The notes beneath the pieces are model-generated. The model was not told where the DNA came from. It did no database searches and saw only the letters and a list, made by a program, of their open reading frames with translations. A stretch of DNA of 64,000 nucleotides from Sphingomonas rhizophila (GTDB lineage Bacteria; Pseudomonadota; Alphaproteobacteria; Sphingomonadales; Sphingomonadaceae), in assembly GCF_014396585.1 (NCBI RefSeq), contig NZ_CP060717.1:2108001-2172000 (forward strand), in the 5' to 3' direction. This document shows positions 50,732 through 60,104 of the stretch, piece after piece; positions within the stretch are counted from its first letter, which is position 1, and each line of letters starts with the position of its first letter. The translations under genes and the position numbers were made by a program.

Positions 50732-51468
50732 CCGTGCTTCCGACCCGTCGCGACGAGGCATTCCGCTACGCCGACATCGATGCGCTGGCGTCGGTGTGGA
50801 GCGACTTGTCGCCGCCTCAGACGATCGAAATTGCTGCGCAGCAAAGCCTGCAACAAATCTGGTTGCCGAGCGGTGAAGATGTGCAGGTTCGCCGCGTCGA
50901 TCTCACCCTCCAAGCGGGAGCGTCGGCGCGCATTTTCGCGCTGAACGCCGCGGCGCGTTATGGCCGCATCGAACTCGACGTTACGTTGCACGACGCCGCC
51001 GACTTTACCTTCGACGCCGCCAACATCGGTGGCGGATCGGCGACGCTTGAGATCGTCACCACCGTCCGCCACGTCGAACCGTCGGCTACCTCGCGCCAGA
51101 CGGTGCGCAGCGTGCTCGGCGGCAAGGCCACTGGCAGTTATCTCGGCAAGGTCGCGGTGTCGCGCGGGGCCGAGGGCACCGATAGCGAACAGTCGGTGAA
51201 GGCGATGCTGCTCGACCGCGGTGCGACCGCCAACGCCAAGCCCGAACTGGAGATCTACGCCGACGACGTGAAATGCGCGCACGGCGCGACGGTCGGTGAG
51301 CTCGATCGCAACCAGCTATTCTACGCCGCCGCACGCGGTCTCGATCCGGCCAGTGCCCGCGCGCTGCTGCTGGAAGGGTTTGTCGGCGGGCTGTGGGACG
51401 GAATTCTCGGCGACGATCAAGGCATCGCGGACGCCGCGCGCGCCGCATTGAAGGCGGTGGTGCGGTGA
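50728..51468 (+). CDS. sufD: Fe-S cluster assembly protein SufD
   Basis: A 246-aa SufD, partner of SufB in the SufBCD scaffold. It is shorter than many SufD proteins, with a reduced N-terminal part, but keeps the beta-helix (VRHVEPSATSRQTVRSVL) and the C-terminal motif KPELEIYADDVKCAHGATVGELDRNQLFYAAARGLD, the latter with the conserved His and Asp. The ATG overlaps the lipoprotein stop by four bases. It is followed by sufS through a GTGA overlap. Confidence 0.95.
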   Translation: MTVLPTRRDEAFRYADIDALASVWSDLSPPQTIEIAAQQSLQQIWLPSGEDVQVRRVDLTLQAGASARIFALNAAARYGRIELDVTLHDAADFTFDAANIGGGSATLEIVTTVRHVEPSATSRQTVRSVLGGKATGSYLGKVAVSRGAEGTDSEQSVKAMLLDRGATANAKPELEIYADDVKCAHGATVGELDRNQLFYAAARGLDPASARALLLEGFVGGLWDGILGDDQGIADAARAALKAVVR

Positions 51469-52658
51469 ACGCGGAGGTGCCGGTCAACGCCGCGCTCGCG
51501 GTCCGTGAGCAGTTCCCGGCAATTCCCGCCGGCTGGCATTACCTCGACAGCGCTGCGACCGCGCAAAAGCCGCAGGCGGTGATCGACGCCGTCGTCCAGG
51601 CCTATGGCCGCGACTATGCCACCGTGCATCGCGGCGTCTACGAGCGATCGGCGTCGATGACGCAAAGTTTCGAGGCCGCGCGCGCTGCCACGGCCGCGCT
51701 GATCGGCGGCGCCGAACAGGAGATCGTCTTCACCCGCGGCGCGACGGAAGCCATCAACCTGGTCGCGCAATCGCATCCGCGCGAAAGCCGCAATCGGGTC
51801 CTCCTCTCGACGCTGGAACATCATTCCAACATCGTCCCGTGGCAGCTTGCCGGCTACCAGGTCGACGCGGTTCCGCTGACCGCCGACGGGCAGGTCGACC
51901 TCGACGCTGCCGAACGCATGGCGAGCGAGGAGCATGCGATCATCGCCCTCGCCCATGTTTCCAACGTGCTGGGATCGATCCTCGATACGAAGCGCGCCGC
52001 ATCCATCGCGCAACATGTCGGCGCCGCCCTGCTGCTCGACGGGTGCCAGGCTTCGCCGCGCCTGCCGGTCGATGTCGCCGCGATCGGTTGCGACTACTAC
52101 GTCTTCTCCGGCCACAAGCTCTATGGCCCGACCGGCATCGGCGCACTTTGGGGCAAGGCCGACCGCCTCGCTGCGCTGCCACCCTACCAGGGCGGCGGCG
52201 CGATGATCGACCGCGTGACCTTCGAGCAAACGACCTTCCTCCCGCCGCCGGCCCGGTTCGAAGCGGGAACGCCGCACATCGTCGGAGCGGTCGGCCTGCA
52301 CGCCGCGATCGACTGGACTCGCGGCATCGGGCTCGACGCTTTGCATGCGCATGAAAGCGCGCTGGTCGCCGACTGCCGCGAGGCACTGCGCTCCATTCCC
52401 GGCATTACACTTTACGGCCCGGAAGACAGCGCCGGGATCGTCAGTTTCAATGTCGAGGGGGTGCACGCGCACGACACCGCCACCATATTGGATGACGAAG
52501 GCGTCGCGGTGCGCGCCGGGCATCATTGCGCGCAGCCGCTGATGGACCATCTCGGCGTTCCCGCGACGGCCCGGGCAAGCTTCGCCGCGCACAGCGACGT
52601 GTCGGACATCGAGGCGCTGGTGCGCGGATTGCACAAGGTGAAACGGATTTTCGGATGA
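51465..52658 (+). CDS. sufS: Cysteine desulfurase SufS
   Basis: A 397-aa PLP-dependent class II cysteine desulfurase supplying sulfur for Fe-S clusters. Motifs include YLDSAATAQKPQAVI, FTRGATEAINLVA, LEHHSNIVPW (His stacking on PLP), SGHKLYGPTGIG with the Lys that forms the Schiff base, and RAGHHCAQP with the catalytic Cys. The GTG start at 51465 overlaps the sufD stop. No separate sufE is seen in the window, so sulfur transfer may use another partner encoded elsewhere. Confidence 0.96.
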   Translation: MNAEVPVNAALAVREQFPAIPAGWHYLDSAATAQKPQAVIDAVVQAYGRDYATVHRGVYERSASMTQSFEAARAATAALIGGAEQEIVFTRGATEAINLVAQSHPRESRNRVLLSTLEHHSNIVPWQLAGYQVDAVPLTADGQVDLDAAERMASEEHAIIALAHVSNVLGSILDTKRAASIAQHVGAALLLDGCQASPRLPVDVAAIGCDYYVFSGHKLYGPTGIGALWGKADRLAALPPYQGGGAMIDRVTFEQTTFLPPPARFEAGTPHIVGAVGLHAAIDWTRGIGLDALHAHESALVADCREALRSIPGITLYGPEDSAGIVSFNVEGVHAHDTATILDDEGVAVRAGHHCAQPLMDHLGVPATARASFAAHSDVSDIEALVRGLHKVKRIFG

Positions 52659-53113
52659 TGGGCGAGGAACAGAAAATCGAGATCGAGGAAGTCGACGGCG
52701 TCGATGCGCCGCCGCGCGCCCGACTGACGCCGGACGTCGAGCGCAAGCGCGATTACCTCGCCGGCTTCCTGGCCGAGACCAAGCCGCCGCTGGAGGCGCA
52801 CGCGCCCGGTGGCGAATTGCAGGAAGCGGTGATCGAGGCGCTGAAGTCGATCTACGATCCCGAGATCCCGGTCGACATTTACGAGCTCGGCCTGATCTAT
52901 GACGTCGCGATCAGCGAGGATGGCGACGCGGTCGTCACCATGACCCTGACCACGCCGCACTGCCCGGTGGCGGAATCGATGCCGGGCGAAGTCGAGCTTC
53001 GAGTCCTGTCGGTTCCCGGAATCCGCGATGCGGAGGTCAAGCTGGTGTGGGATCCGCCGTGGGACCCGTCGAAGATGAGCGACGAAGCGCGCCTTGAACT
53101 GGGGATGCTGTGA
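52655..53113 (+). CDS. SUF-associated DUF59/MIP18 protein (SufT-type)
   Basis: A 152-aa protein with the DUF59 fold (MIP18 family) in its C-terminal 100 residues: SIYDPEIPVDIYELGLIYDV, TLTTPHCPVAESMP with the reactive Cys, and LVWDPPWDPSKMSDEARLELGM. An N-terminal acidic segment precedes it (EIEEVDGVDAPPRARL). SUF-operon DUF59 proteins are implicated in Fe-S maturation or delivery. ATG 52655 overlaps the sufS stop; 52658 is the alternative. Confidence 0.93.
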   Translation: MMGEEQKIEIEEVDGVDAPPRARLTPDVERKRDYLAGFLAETKPPLEAHAPGGELQEAVIEALKSIYDPEIPVDIYELGLIYDVAISEDGDAVVTMTLTTPHCPVAESMPGEVELRVLSVPGIRDAEVKLVWDPPWDPSKMSDEARLELGML

Positions 53114-53469
53114 TGAGCGATGTGAAGACCCGTCAGCGTCCCGCCGCGATCATCCTGACCCCGGCCGCCGAGGCGCGGATCGCCGACCTGATGGCCAAGG
53201 CGCCGGATGGCGCGATCGGCGTCAAGCTGTCGACGCCAAAGCGCGGCTGCTCAGGCCTGGCCTACTCGGTCGATTATGTCACCGAGGCTAATCCCTTCGA
53301 CGAACGGATCGAAACGCCGGGCGGCATCTTCTTCGTCGACGGCGCCTCGCTGCTCTACCTGATCGGTTCGACGATGGACTGGCAGGAAGACGATTTCGCC
53401 GCCGGCTTCGTGTTCGACAACCCCAACGCCAAGGGCGCCTGCGGCTGCGGGGAAAGCTTCACCGTTTGA
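53113..53469 (+). CDS. sufA: HesB/IscA-type A-type carrier (SufA)
   Basis: A 118-aa A-type Fe-S carrier. The three conserved Cys are present: GCSG (about residue 46) and CGCGESF at the C-terminus. It transfers clusters from SufBCD to apoproteins. The ATG at 53113 overlaps the previous stop as TGATG, the last gene of the suf operon. No clear terminator follows. Confidence 0.95.
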   Translation: MSDVKTRQRPAAIILTPAAEARIADLMAKAPDGAIGVKLSTPKRGCSGLAYSVDYVTEANPFDERIETPGGIFFVDGASLLYLIGSTMDWQEDDFAAGFVFDNPNAKGACGCGESFTV

Positions 53470-53537
53470 CGAAAGCCGTTTGGCACTCCTGATCGACCGG
53501 CATAGGCTCATCGCGCTTGTCGAGAAAGGAAAGTGCC

Positions 53538-53795
53538 ATGCGTTTCCCCTTGCTCTTCGCCGCAACGATCTGCAGCGCCGCGTTCGCCCAGCCCCCGAAA
53601 TCGCCAAACGCGGCGGCGCCCGCCGCGGCGACCGTCTTGGAGCGGTGTCCGGACCTCAACTACCTCGCCAAAAAGGACCGGCAGAAGGCCAGGGTCCACA
53701 AGCTCACCGAGCTTCCGCCGGCTGATGCGGTCTACGCCATGCTGCCAATGAAGGACGGCTGCCCCGACCTCACCCCGGTCAAAATGCGCCGCTGA
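53538..53795 (+). CDS. Small exported protein of unknown function
   Basis: An 85-aa exported protein with signal peptide MRFPLLFAATICSAAFA. The mature part is basic and has two Cys (RCPDLNYLAKKD, GCPDLTPVK) in a repeated CPDL motif, suggesting an internal duplication or a pair of similar loops. The ATG at 53538 follows AAAGGAAAG. It stands 68 bases after sufA and could be in the same transcript. No family recognised. Confidence 0.65.
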   Translation: MRFPLLFAATICSAAFAQPPKSPNAAAPAAATVLERCPDLNYLAKKDRQKARVHKLTELPPADAVYAMLPMKDGCPDLTPVKMRR

Positions 53796-53861
53796 CGCAC
53801 GGAAGTTTTTCCGACCGGCCAGTCGTGATACAAGGGGCGGGTAAATCTGGGGGGGGTCGTT

Positions 53862-54614
53862 ATGCAGCGTACTCTTGCCGTGGCTTATGGCCTTGTCGCT
53901 TACCTCATCTTCTTCGCCACCTTCCTATGGCTCGTCGCCTTTCTTGCCGGCCTGCCGTTCGTGCCGACCACGGTCGACGATGGCGTGAACGGACAGCCGC
54001 TGGCCCAGGCGATGGTCGTCGACCTCGCACTCATCGCGCTGTTCGGACTGCAGCACAGCGTCATGGCCCGGCCCCGGTTCAAGGCCGCGTGGACCAGGAT
54101 TGTTCCTTCTTCGCTCGAACGATCGACCTATGTCCTCGCCGCCAGCCTGATGCTCGCCCTTCTCCTGTGGTTCTGGCACCCGATCGAGGGCACTGTCTGG
54201 GACGTCCGCGGGACTGCCGCAGAGCCTGTGCTTTGGACGGTCTTCGCCATCGGCTGGGCCGTGCTGTTCATCAGCACATGGCTAATCAATCATTTCGAGC
54301 TGTTCGGCCTGAAACAGTCGTGGAACCATGGCCGACCCGCCGATCCCGGCCCGGCAAAGCTTCGCGAACCGATGTTCTACCGGTACGTCCGTCATCCGCT
54401 CTATCTGGGATTCTCGATCGCGTTCTGGTCGGTGCCGTTCATGAGCATCGGCCACCTGCTGTTCGTCATCGGCATGCAGGTCTATATCCTCATCGGCATC
54501 GCCCATGAGGAACGCGACCTTCGGGCACACTTCGGGTCGGCCTACGACGACTATTCGGCAAGGGTCGGCAAGTTGCTTCCCGGCATCGGGCGGCGGGCAC
54601 GGCCCACCGCCTGA
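53862..54614 (+). CDS. mddA: Methanethiol S-methyltransferase (MddA-like)
   Basis: A 250-aa integral membrane methyltransferase with about six helices. Segments such as FGLQHSVMARPRFKAAWTRIV, ERSTYVLAASLML and HFELFGLKQSW, followed by the NnrU/ICMT-like C-terminal YRYVRHPLYLGF and EERDLRAHFG, match MddA, which methylates methanethiol to dimethylsulfide. An isoprenylcysteine-type methyltransferase is the alternative. The start lies after a GGGGGG run that could itself hide a frame error upstream, but the N-terminus shown is complete for the family. Convergent with the S8 protease gene. Confidence 0.85.
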   Translation: MQRTLAVAYGLVAYLIFFATFLWLVAFLAGLPFVPTTVDDGVNGQPLAQAMVVDLALIALFGLQHSVMARPRFKAAWTRIVPSSLERSTYVLAASLMLALLLWFWHPIEGTVWDVRGTAAEPVLWTVFAIGWAVLFISTWLINHFELFGLKQSWNHGRPADPGPAKLREPMFYRYVRHPLYLGFSIAFWSVPFMSIGHLLFVIGMQVYILIGIAHEERDLRAHFGSAYDDYSARVGKLLPGIGRRARPTA

Positions 54615-54618
54615 CCGG

Positions 54619-56895
54619 TCAGAAGTTCAGCGAATAGCGAACGGCGGCGCCAACGTCGGCGTCGGCCGCGGCGATGTGACCGGGCTGACGGCGGAAGAAC
54701 AGGTTCGTTCCGATCCAGCCGTTGCCGAGTGTCGTCGAATAGCCAAGCTCGGCATCGATTTCGCGGCCGCTAGGCGACAGGGACAGGCGCGACAGACCGA
54801 AACTGGCTTCGCCCGTGCTATAGTCATAGCCGGTCGGGAGCATCAGCGCGAAGCCGCCGCTTTCGATCCGCAGTGGCTGGGAAACGCGCAGGCCGAGGCG
54901 ATCGCCTTCCCCCAGCAGGCCTGACCGCGACAGGTCGAACGAATAGGCGCCGGTCGCGAACTTGCCGCCAGCGAAACTCGTCCAGCCGCGCCGGGCCGCC
55001 AACGTCGCCACGACGTCGCTGCCCAAGCGATGGCGATATTCGGCATCGGCGAACCAGGTTGCCGACCCGCCGCCACCGAAGGAAGTGCCCAATTCACCGC
55101 CAAGCAACGTGCGCCGCTCGTCGAGCCGGGTGACCCCGAATGACCCCCAGCCCCTGTCGCCAATCGTCCGGTCGAAGCTGACGGCACCGATGCGATAGGG
55201 TGAAGCATCGCCGGTCAAGGCGGTGGTCCGATCAACCTCGCCCTGCTCCATCGACAGTGTCATGCCGAGCTTTCCGGTCAGTTCGCGCCGAAGGGCGGCC
55301 GACTGCCCGCGGCGGGCGCTGAAGCCGGGCTCGCCGCTGGTATCGCGAGCGATCAGGAATGCGCCGGGACTGGCGCCGGACAGGCGCCGCTCGAGTGCCT
55401 TGGCGCTGTCCGCGATGCCAAGCGCCAGGCGCGTCTTCGAATCGATCCGCGCCACGACATTGCCCGCCACCAGCCGCGAGGCCGCCTGGTCGCGGGGGCC
55501 GATGTCCGTCGCGGCGAAACCAGCCGTCGGCATCCCGTCGCGATTGGCGACGCTCAACGTCACCGAAATCGGGCCGGCCGACACGCCGTTGGTGCGGACG
55601 TTCCCGCCAAGCGCGCGTTGCAAAGGCTGGCGACGCTCTGCGGCCTGCAGGCCGCTGGCAAGGTTGGTCGCATAAGCGCGCGAATAGCCATCGAGGATGA
55701 CCGCGCCGAGGCCGGCACTGGACTGGACCGAATCGCCGGCGGCTTCCGGCAGCGACCCGCTCGTCGATTCTGCGGTCACTACGTTCCCGGTTCCGGCCAT
55801 CTTGGTCGTACCCGACGGCTGGAAGGCGCGGGTAATGTTCAGTCGCCCCTGGCCATAAATCGAATCATCCCCGACCGCGCCCAGGTCGTCGGCCGTGTTG
55901 ATCAGCAATTCGATGATTTGCTGGCCCGTGAGATTGGGGAACGCGTCCGCCATCAGCGCGACCGCACCGCTGATGATCGGCGCGGAGAAGCTGGTCCCGG
56001 AATAGTTGAAGGCCTGCCCGTCCTGGTTGATCGTCCGAACGCTCGACCCCAGCGCAGCCAGGTACCAGTCCTGTCCCGCCCCGGCGCGATTGGAAAAGTC
56101 GGCCAGGTCAGTCAGCGAACCGTTGAGCGCGCCGGCGATGATGACCTTCCCCGGATAAGTCGCGGCCGCGGTCAGCGCGAAGGGATCGGAGTTGTTGCCC
56201 TTGGCCGGATCGCGTCCGTCGTTGCCGGCCGAGATAACGACGACGATTCCCGCATTGACTGCCCGCCCGATCGCATTGAGCAGCTGCGTGCCCGGCGGAT
56301 CGCCGCCCAGGGACATGTTGATTACCCGGGCACCGGCAACGCGGGCGGCATCGACACCACGCGCGATGGCGTCGTCGTAAAAGTTGCAGCCATCCGCGCT
56401 GACGCAGGTACCGGGTTCGTCGGCCCGAAGCGCGACGATGGTCGCGTCGAATGCGACACCCATGCTGTCGGCGCTGTTGCGCGCCGCGGCGATGGTCGCC
56501 GATACGGCGGTCCCGTGCCCGTCGAGGTCGCCAAGGCCACGCGTTCCGGCGACATCGGCGCTGGCAGGGTCGATCCGCCCGGCAAACTCGGCGAGGTCGG
56601 GGTTGATGCCCGTGTCGATGACCGCAACCTTGACGCCCTGGCCGGTCGCGCCGCCTTGCCACGCCGTGATCGCGCCTGACGACAGGGCGCCATTCGAGCG
56701 CTGATATTCCGCCGTGTTGTAATTGACCGTCGAGGGGGTCGGCGTCGGCGTCGGCGTCGGAGTCGGGGTCGGCGTAGGCGTAGGCGTAGGCGTCGGGGTG
56801 GGCGTTGACCGGATAGGAGCGCTTCCGCCGCCGCCACCGCATGCGGAGAGACCAAGCATCAGCCCGCAGGCCGTCGTCACCAGAAGCCGGTTCAT
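54619..56895 (-). CDS. S8 serine protease with TP-repeat linker and C-terminal barrel-like region
   Basis: A 758-aa exported subtilisin-family protease. A lipobox (LSAC, Cys 19) ends the signal peptide, so it is probably a lipoprotein. Residues 31-54 are twelve Thr-Pro repeats. The S8 domain follows with catalytic Asp 94 (VAVIDTGIN), His 127 (DGHGTA) and Ser 302 (SGTSFSAP). From about 400 to the end the sequence resembles the repetitive beta-strands of an autotransporter-type domain (SFDRTIGDRGWGSFGV; FGGGGSATWFADAEYRHRL) and ends in YSLNF, a C-terminal Phe like outer-membrane barrels. Convergent with mddA. Confidence 0.88.
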   Translation of the reverse strand: MNRLLVTTACGLMLGLSACGGGGGSAPIRSTPTPTPTPTPTPTPTPTPTPTPTPSTVNYNTAEYQRSNGALSSGAITAWQGGATGQGVKVAVIDTGINPDLAEFAGRIDPASADVAGTRGLGDLDGHGTAVSATIAAARNSADSMGVAFDATIVALRADEPGTCVSADGCNFYDDAIARGVDAARVAGARVINMSLGGDPPGTQLLNAIGRAVNAGIVVVISAGNDGRDPAKGNNSDPFALTAAATYPGKVIIAGALNGSLTDLADFSNRAGAGQDWYLAALGSSVRTINQDGQAFNYSGTSFSAPIISGAVALMADAFPNLTGQQIIELLINTADDLGAVGDDSIYGQGRLNITRAFQPSGTTKMAGTGNVVTAESTSGSLPEAAGDSVQSSAGLGAVILDGYSRAYATNLASGLQAAERRQPLQRALGGNVRTNGVSAGPISVTLSVANRDGMPTAGFAATDIGPRDQAASRLVAGNVVARIDSKTRLALGIADSAKALERRLSGASPGAFLIARDTSGEPGFSARRGQSAALRRELTGKLGMTLSMEQGEVDRTTALTGDASPYRIGAVSFDRTIGDRGWGSFGVTRLDERRTLLGGELGTSFGGGGSATWFADAEYRHRLGSDVVATLAARRGWTSFAGGKFATGAYSFDLSRSGLLGEGDRLGLRVSQPLRIESGGFALMLPTGYDYSTGEASFGLSRLSLSPSGREIDAELGYSTTLGNGWIGTNLFFRRQPGHIAAADADVGAAVRYSLNF
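56734..56805 (-). repeat. (Thr-Pro)12 coding tandem repeat
   Basis: Twelve six-base units of the form ACNCCN encode the TP linker of the S8 protease. Units vary at third positions, which limits slippage. In-frame length variation between strains is expected. Confidence 0.9.
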
Positions 56896-57007
56896 TTCCC
56901 GATTACCCCGCTCAAATGCATGAAAACTCTAGGCTTTTCTATCAGTCGTATGGTTAACAAATGCTTTCAATTGGCGGCCATGTCAAAAAGGGCTAGGCGC
57001 GCGGACG

Positions 57008-57679
57008 ATGGATCCGCGCCTCGCCCACGTCCGCCACTGGATTTTTGATCTCGATAACTGCCTCTACCCTGCCGAAACGCGGCTGTTCGACCTGATCGAC
57101 GAGCGGATGACGGCGTACATCGCGCGCCTACTGTCGGTCGAAGCGGACGAGGCGCGGCGGGTCCAGAAGGCGCATTTCCACACGCATGGGACGACTCTTC
57201 GCGGATTGATGCACGAACATGATGTCGACCCGCATCACTTCCTCGACGACGTTCACGATATTCCGCTCGACCGGGTGTGTAACGACGAAAGGCTGGCACG
57301 GGGCCTGGCCCGGCTTCCCGGGCAGAAGCTGGTCTTCACCAACGGCGATGCGCCCTATGCCCGTCGCGTACTGGAGGCGATCGGCATCGGCGATGCGTTC
57401 GAAGCGCTCCACGACATCCACGCCGCCGAGCTACGTCCCAAGCCCGACGCCCATGGCTACCGCCTGCTGCTCGACAAATTCGCCATCGATCCGGCCCGCG
57501 CCCTGATGGTCGAGGACATGGCGCAGAACCTCAAGCCGGCGAAAGACCTGGGCCTGACCACCGTGTGGGTCGACAACGGCTCCGAACGCGGCAATCACGG
57601 CCACCACCCCGATTTCATCGACTTCACCATTCGCAACGTCGGCGAATGGCTCGAAACGATCACGAAGGAAGATCAATGA
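57008..57679 (+). CDS. Pyrimidine 5'-nucleotidase-type HAD phosphatase
   Basis: A 223-aa HAD-superfamily hydrolase of the pyrimidine 5'-nucleotidase (SDT1/YjjG-like) subgroup. The four motifs are present: [13 protein letters not shown] (nucleophile Asp and the acid/base Asp), [14 protein letters not shown] (motif II Thr), a Lys in [11 protein letters not shown] (motif III) and [16 protein letters not shown] (motif IV Asp pair). Cap domain is between motifs I and II. This gene precedes dapD, with a four-base overlap, in many alphaproteobacteria; a role in nucleotide salvage is inferred from family, not shown. Confidence 0.9.
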   Translation: MDPRLAHVRHWIFDLDNCLYPAETRLFDLIDERMTAYIARLLSVEADEARRVQKAHFHTHGTTLRGLMHEHDVDPHHFLDDVHDIPLDRVCNDERLARGLARLPGQKLVFTNGDAPYARRVLEAIGIGDAFEALHDIHAAELRPKPDAHGYRLLLDKFAIDPARALMVEDMAQNLKPAKDLGLTTVWVDNGSERGNHGHHPDFIDFTIRNVGEWLETITKEDQ

Positions 57680-58500
57680 CCGCCCAGATCCAATCGACCA
57701 TCGATGCCGCGTGGGAAGACCGCGCCAACATCAGCCTCCTCACCGGCGGAGAGGTGCGCGTTGCGGTGGAGACTGCGTTGGCGTTGCTCGACGCGGGCGA
57801 AGCGCGGGTCGCCGAGCCGGGCGCGGACGGCTGGACGGTCAACCAGTGGCTGAAGAAGGCGGTGCTGCTGTCGTTCCGCCTGAACGACAATATGCTGGTG
57901 CCCGACGGCGCCGCCGGCGCCCCGGCGTTCGACAAGGTGCCGTCCAAGTTCCAGGGCTGGACCGAAGAGCGGTTCCGCGAGGGCGGCTTTCGGGTCGTGC
58001 CGGGCGCGGTCGTCCGCCGCGGGTCGTTCATTGCCCGCAATGCCGTGCTGATGCCCAGCTTCGTCAACGTCGGCGCCTATGTCGGTGAAGGGACCATGAT
58101 CGACACCTGGGCGACGGTCGGCAGCTGCGCGCAGATCGGCCGCAACGTGCATATTTCCGGCGGGACCGGGATCGGCGGGGTGCTCGAGCCGCTTCAGGCC
58201 GGGCCGGTGGTGATCGAGGACGATTGCTTCATCGGCGCCCGGTCGGAGGTCGCGGAAGGGGTCATCGTCGAGCGGGGGGCCGTGATCTCAATGGGAGTCT
58301 TCATCGGCGCATCGACCAAGATCGTCGATCGGGCGACTGGTGAAGTTGTCTACGGACGAGTTCCGGCCTACTCGGTGGTCGTCCCGGGGACACTGCCGGG
58401 CAAGGACGGCGGGCCGGGCCTCGCCTGCGCCGTCATCGTCAAGCGGGTCGACGAACGCACCCGGTCCAAGACCTCGGTCAACGAGCTGCTGCGCGACTAA
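57676..58500 (+). CDS. dapD: 2,3,4,5-tetrahydropyridine-2,6-dicarboxylate N-succinyltransferase
   Basis: A 274-aa enzyme of lysine/diaminopimelate synthesis that transfers succinyl from succinyl-CoA to tetrahydrodipicolinate. The central left-handed beta-helix with hexapeptide repeats is clear ([61 protein letters not shown]). The active-site segment [13 protein letters not shown] and the C-terminal [10 protein letters not shown] are typical. ATGA overlap with the HAD gene shows coupling. A hairpin follows the stop. Confidence 0.97.
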   Translation: MTAQIQSTIDAAWEDRANISLLTGGEVRVAVETALALLDAGEARVAEPGADGWTVNQWLKKAVLLSFRLNDNMLVPDGAAGAPAFDKVPSKFQGWTEERFREGGFRVVPGAVVRRGSFIARNAVLMPSFVNVGAYVGEGTMIDTWATVGSCAQIGRNVHISGGTGIGGVLEPLQAGPVVIEDDCFIGARSEVAEGVIVERGAVISMGVFIGASTKIVDRATGEVVYGRVPAYSVVVPGTLPGKDGGPGLACAVIVKRVDERTRSKTSVNELLRD

Positions 58501-58501
58501 C

Positions 58502-58520
58502 CGATAAGTACAGCTTATCG
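58502..58520 (+). terminator. Hairpin just after dapD
   Basis: CGATAAG and CTTATCG form a perfect seven-base-pair stem around TACAG, two bases after the dapD stop. It is AT-rich for this genome and lacks a T-tract, so it may be a weak terminator, an RNA-stability element, or an operator. Confidence 0.4.
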
Positions 58521-58574
58521 ATTTCAATGCGCGTTTGATTGGCGTGCCGCCGCGCTTGCCCATAGTCAGGCCGG

Positions 58575-59552
58575 ATGGCCCCTATCGACCGCCTGGCATC
58601 GATCGACGAATTCCGCGCTCCTGCGCCGGTCGTCAGCGGCGTGCCACTCATGGGCCGCACCGAATGGCTTATGCTGCTCGGGCTCGCCTTGGTGTGGGGC
58701 TCGGCGTTCATGTTCATCAAGGTCGCGGTCGCCCATTTCGAGCCGCTGACCTATGTCTGGCTTCGCGTTGTCATGGCGGCTGCGGCACTGGTCGTGATCC
58801 TGCGAGTCAGCGGCAAGCGCCTGTCGCTGCCGCTCGCCCTGTGGGGCTCGGTGGCGGTGCTGGCGTTGCTCAACAACATCATCCCGTTCATCCTGTTCGG
58901 CTGGGGCCAGCGCCACATCGCCAGTGGTCTTGCCGCCATCCTGCAGGCGACCACCCCGATCTGGGGCGTGCTCGCCGCCCACCTGCTGACCCGCGACGAG
59001 CGGCTGACGCCGGCCCGGCTGATCGGGGTGCTGGTCGGTTTCGCCGGCGTCGCGGTGATGATCGGGCCGCAGCTTGCGGCCGATGACGGCGACCACCTGC
59101 TTGCCCAGATCGCCTGCCTGTTCGCGTCGTTCCTTTATGCACTGGCCGGGATCCACGCGCGGCGGTTCAAGGCGCAAGGCGTCGGACCGATGGAGCTTGC
59201 CACGGCCCAGTTCGTCGCCGGCGCGGTGATGCTGGCGCCGATCGCGCTGTGGGTCGACCAGCCGTGGAACGGCCTGACCACCTCGCTTTATGCCTGGGGC
59301 TCGGTGGCGATCCTCGCCCTCGTCTGCTCGGCGATCGCCTACATCGTCTTCTTCCGGCTGATCGAGCGTGCCGGCGCGACCAACTCATTGCTCGTCACCT
59401 TGCTGGTGCCGCCCGTCGCCATCATCGTCGGCGGACTGGCCTTTGGCGAGCAGCTGGGGATCAACCAGCTTGGCGGCCTGCTGCTGATCTTCGCCGGCCT
59501 CGCGGTCATCGACGGCCGGCTGGCGAACCGCCTAGCGCGCCTCGGCCAGTAA
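58575..59552 (+). CDS. EamA-family DMT transporter
   Basis: A 325-aa inner-membrane protein with ten helices and two EamA repeats: the first around LGLALVWGSAFMFIKVAVA (residues about 35-55) and the second around IACLFASFLYALAGIHARRFK. The second repeat ends ...EQLGINQLGGLLLIFAGLAVI, the typical EamA close. Members export amino acids, metabolites or drugs; the substrate is unknown. The first ATG (58575) adds about 25 hydrophilic residues before the first helix; ATG 58650 (MGRTEWLML) is an alternative. Its last 21 bases overlap the convergent TlpA gene. Confidence 0.88.
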   Translation: MAPIDRLASIDEFRAPAPVVSGVPLMGRTEWLMLLGLALVWGSAFMFIKVAVAHFEPLTYVWLRVVMAAAALVVILRVSGKRLSLPLALWGSVAVLALLNNIIPFILFGWGQRHIASGLAAILQATTPIWGVLAAHLLTRDERLTPARLIGVLVGFAGVAVMIGPQLAADDGDHLLAQIACLFASFLYALAGIHARRFKAQGVGPMELATAQFVAGAVMLAPIALWVDQPWNGLTTSLYAWGSVAILALVCSAIAYIVFFRLIERAGATNSLLVTLLVPPVAIIVGGLAFGEQLGINQLGGLLLIFAGLAVIDGRLANRLARLGQ

Positions 59553-60088
59553 CGCCCGCGCCTCGGCGCCGGTCCAGTCGAGGTCGCCGATGTAACGCCA
59601 CACTTCGCGGCCGTTCTTGTCGTACAAGACGCTGGTGGGCATGACCTGGACGTCGAGGGCGCTCGACAATTTCATCTCGGGATCGTGATAGGCGCCAAGG
59701 TCGGCGATCTTGTGGCTGTCGAGGAACGCGCGGACCGAGGCCTGCTCGCCAATGTCCTGGCTGACCGCGATCACGCCCAGCGCGCCGTCCTGGCGCTGGG
59801 ATTTCGAAAGCGCGTCAAGGGTCGGCAGTTCCTTCACACATGGCGCGCACCAACTGGCCCAAAGGTTGACCAGCACCGGGGCTCCGGCAAATTCGGACAG
59901 GCTGATATCTCCCCGTCGGGGTCGCGGAAGACCGCGTCGGGCGCTTGCGTGCCCTTGTGGCTTCGGTCCACGCCCTTCATCGCCGAAGGCTCGCCGGTGG
60001 CCGAGCCTTGAGGCGCTTCGGCCTTTTGCCTATCGCAGGCCGTCGTCGTCAGCAGCATCGCCGCCAGGAGAAAGATCATCGGCCGCAC
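59532..60088 (-). CDS. TlpA-like thioredoxin-fold lipoprotein, frameshifted
   Basis: Reconstructed 185 aa. A GTG (60088) with GGAG six bases upstream, or ATG 60079, starts a signal sequence ending in a lipobox-like TTAC (LLTTTAC). The redoxin domain has [18 protein letters not shown] with the CAPC active site, and a C-terminal segment with [20 protein letters not shown] carrying the cis-Pro. The start half and the domain half are in different frames; a CCCC run (59911-59914, plus strand) given a fifth base joins [22 protein letters not shown]. It probably reduces periplasmic disulfides or serves cytochrome c maturation. Divergent from argH, 16 bases apart. Confidence 0.85.
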
Positions 60089-60104
60089 GGGTAACTCCAA
60101 CCAG

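Noticed and set aside
56734-56805. Tandem repeats that might suggest a CRISPR or minisatellite
   Set aside because: Units are six bases, in frame, without spacers, and encode the TP linker of the protease.
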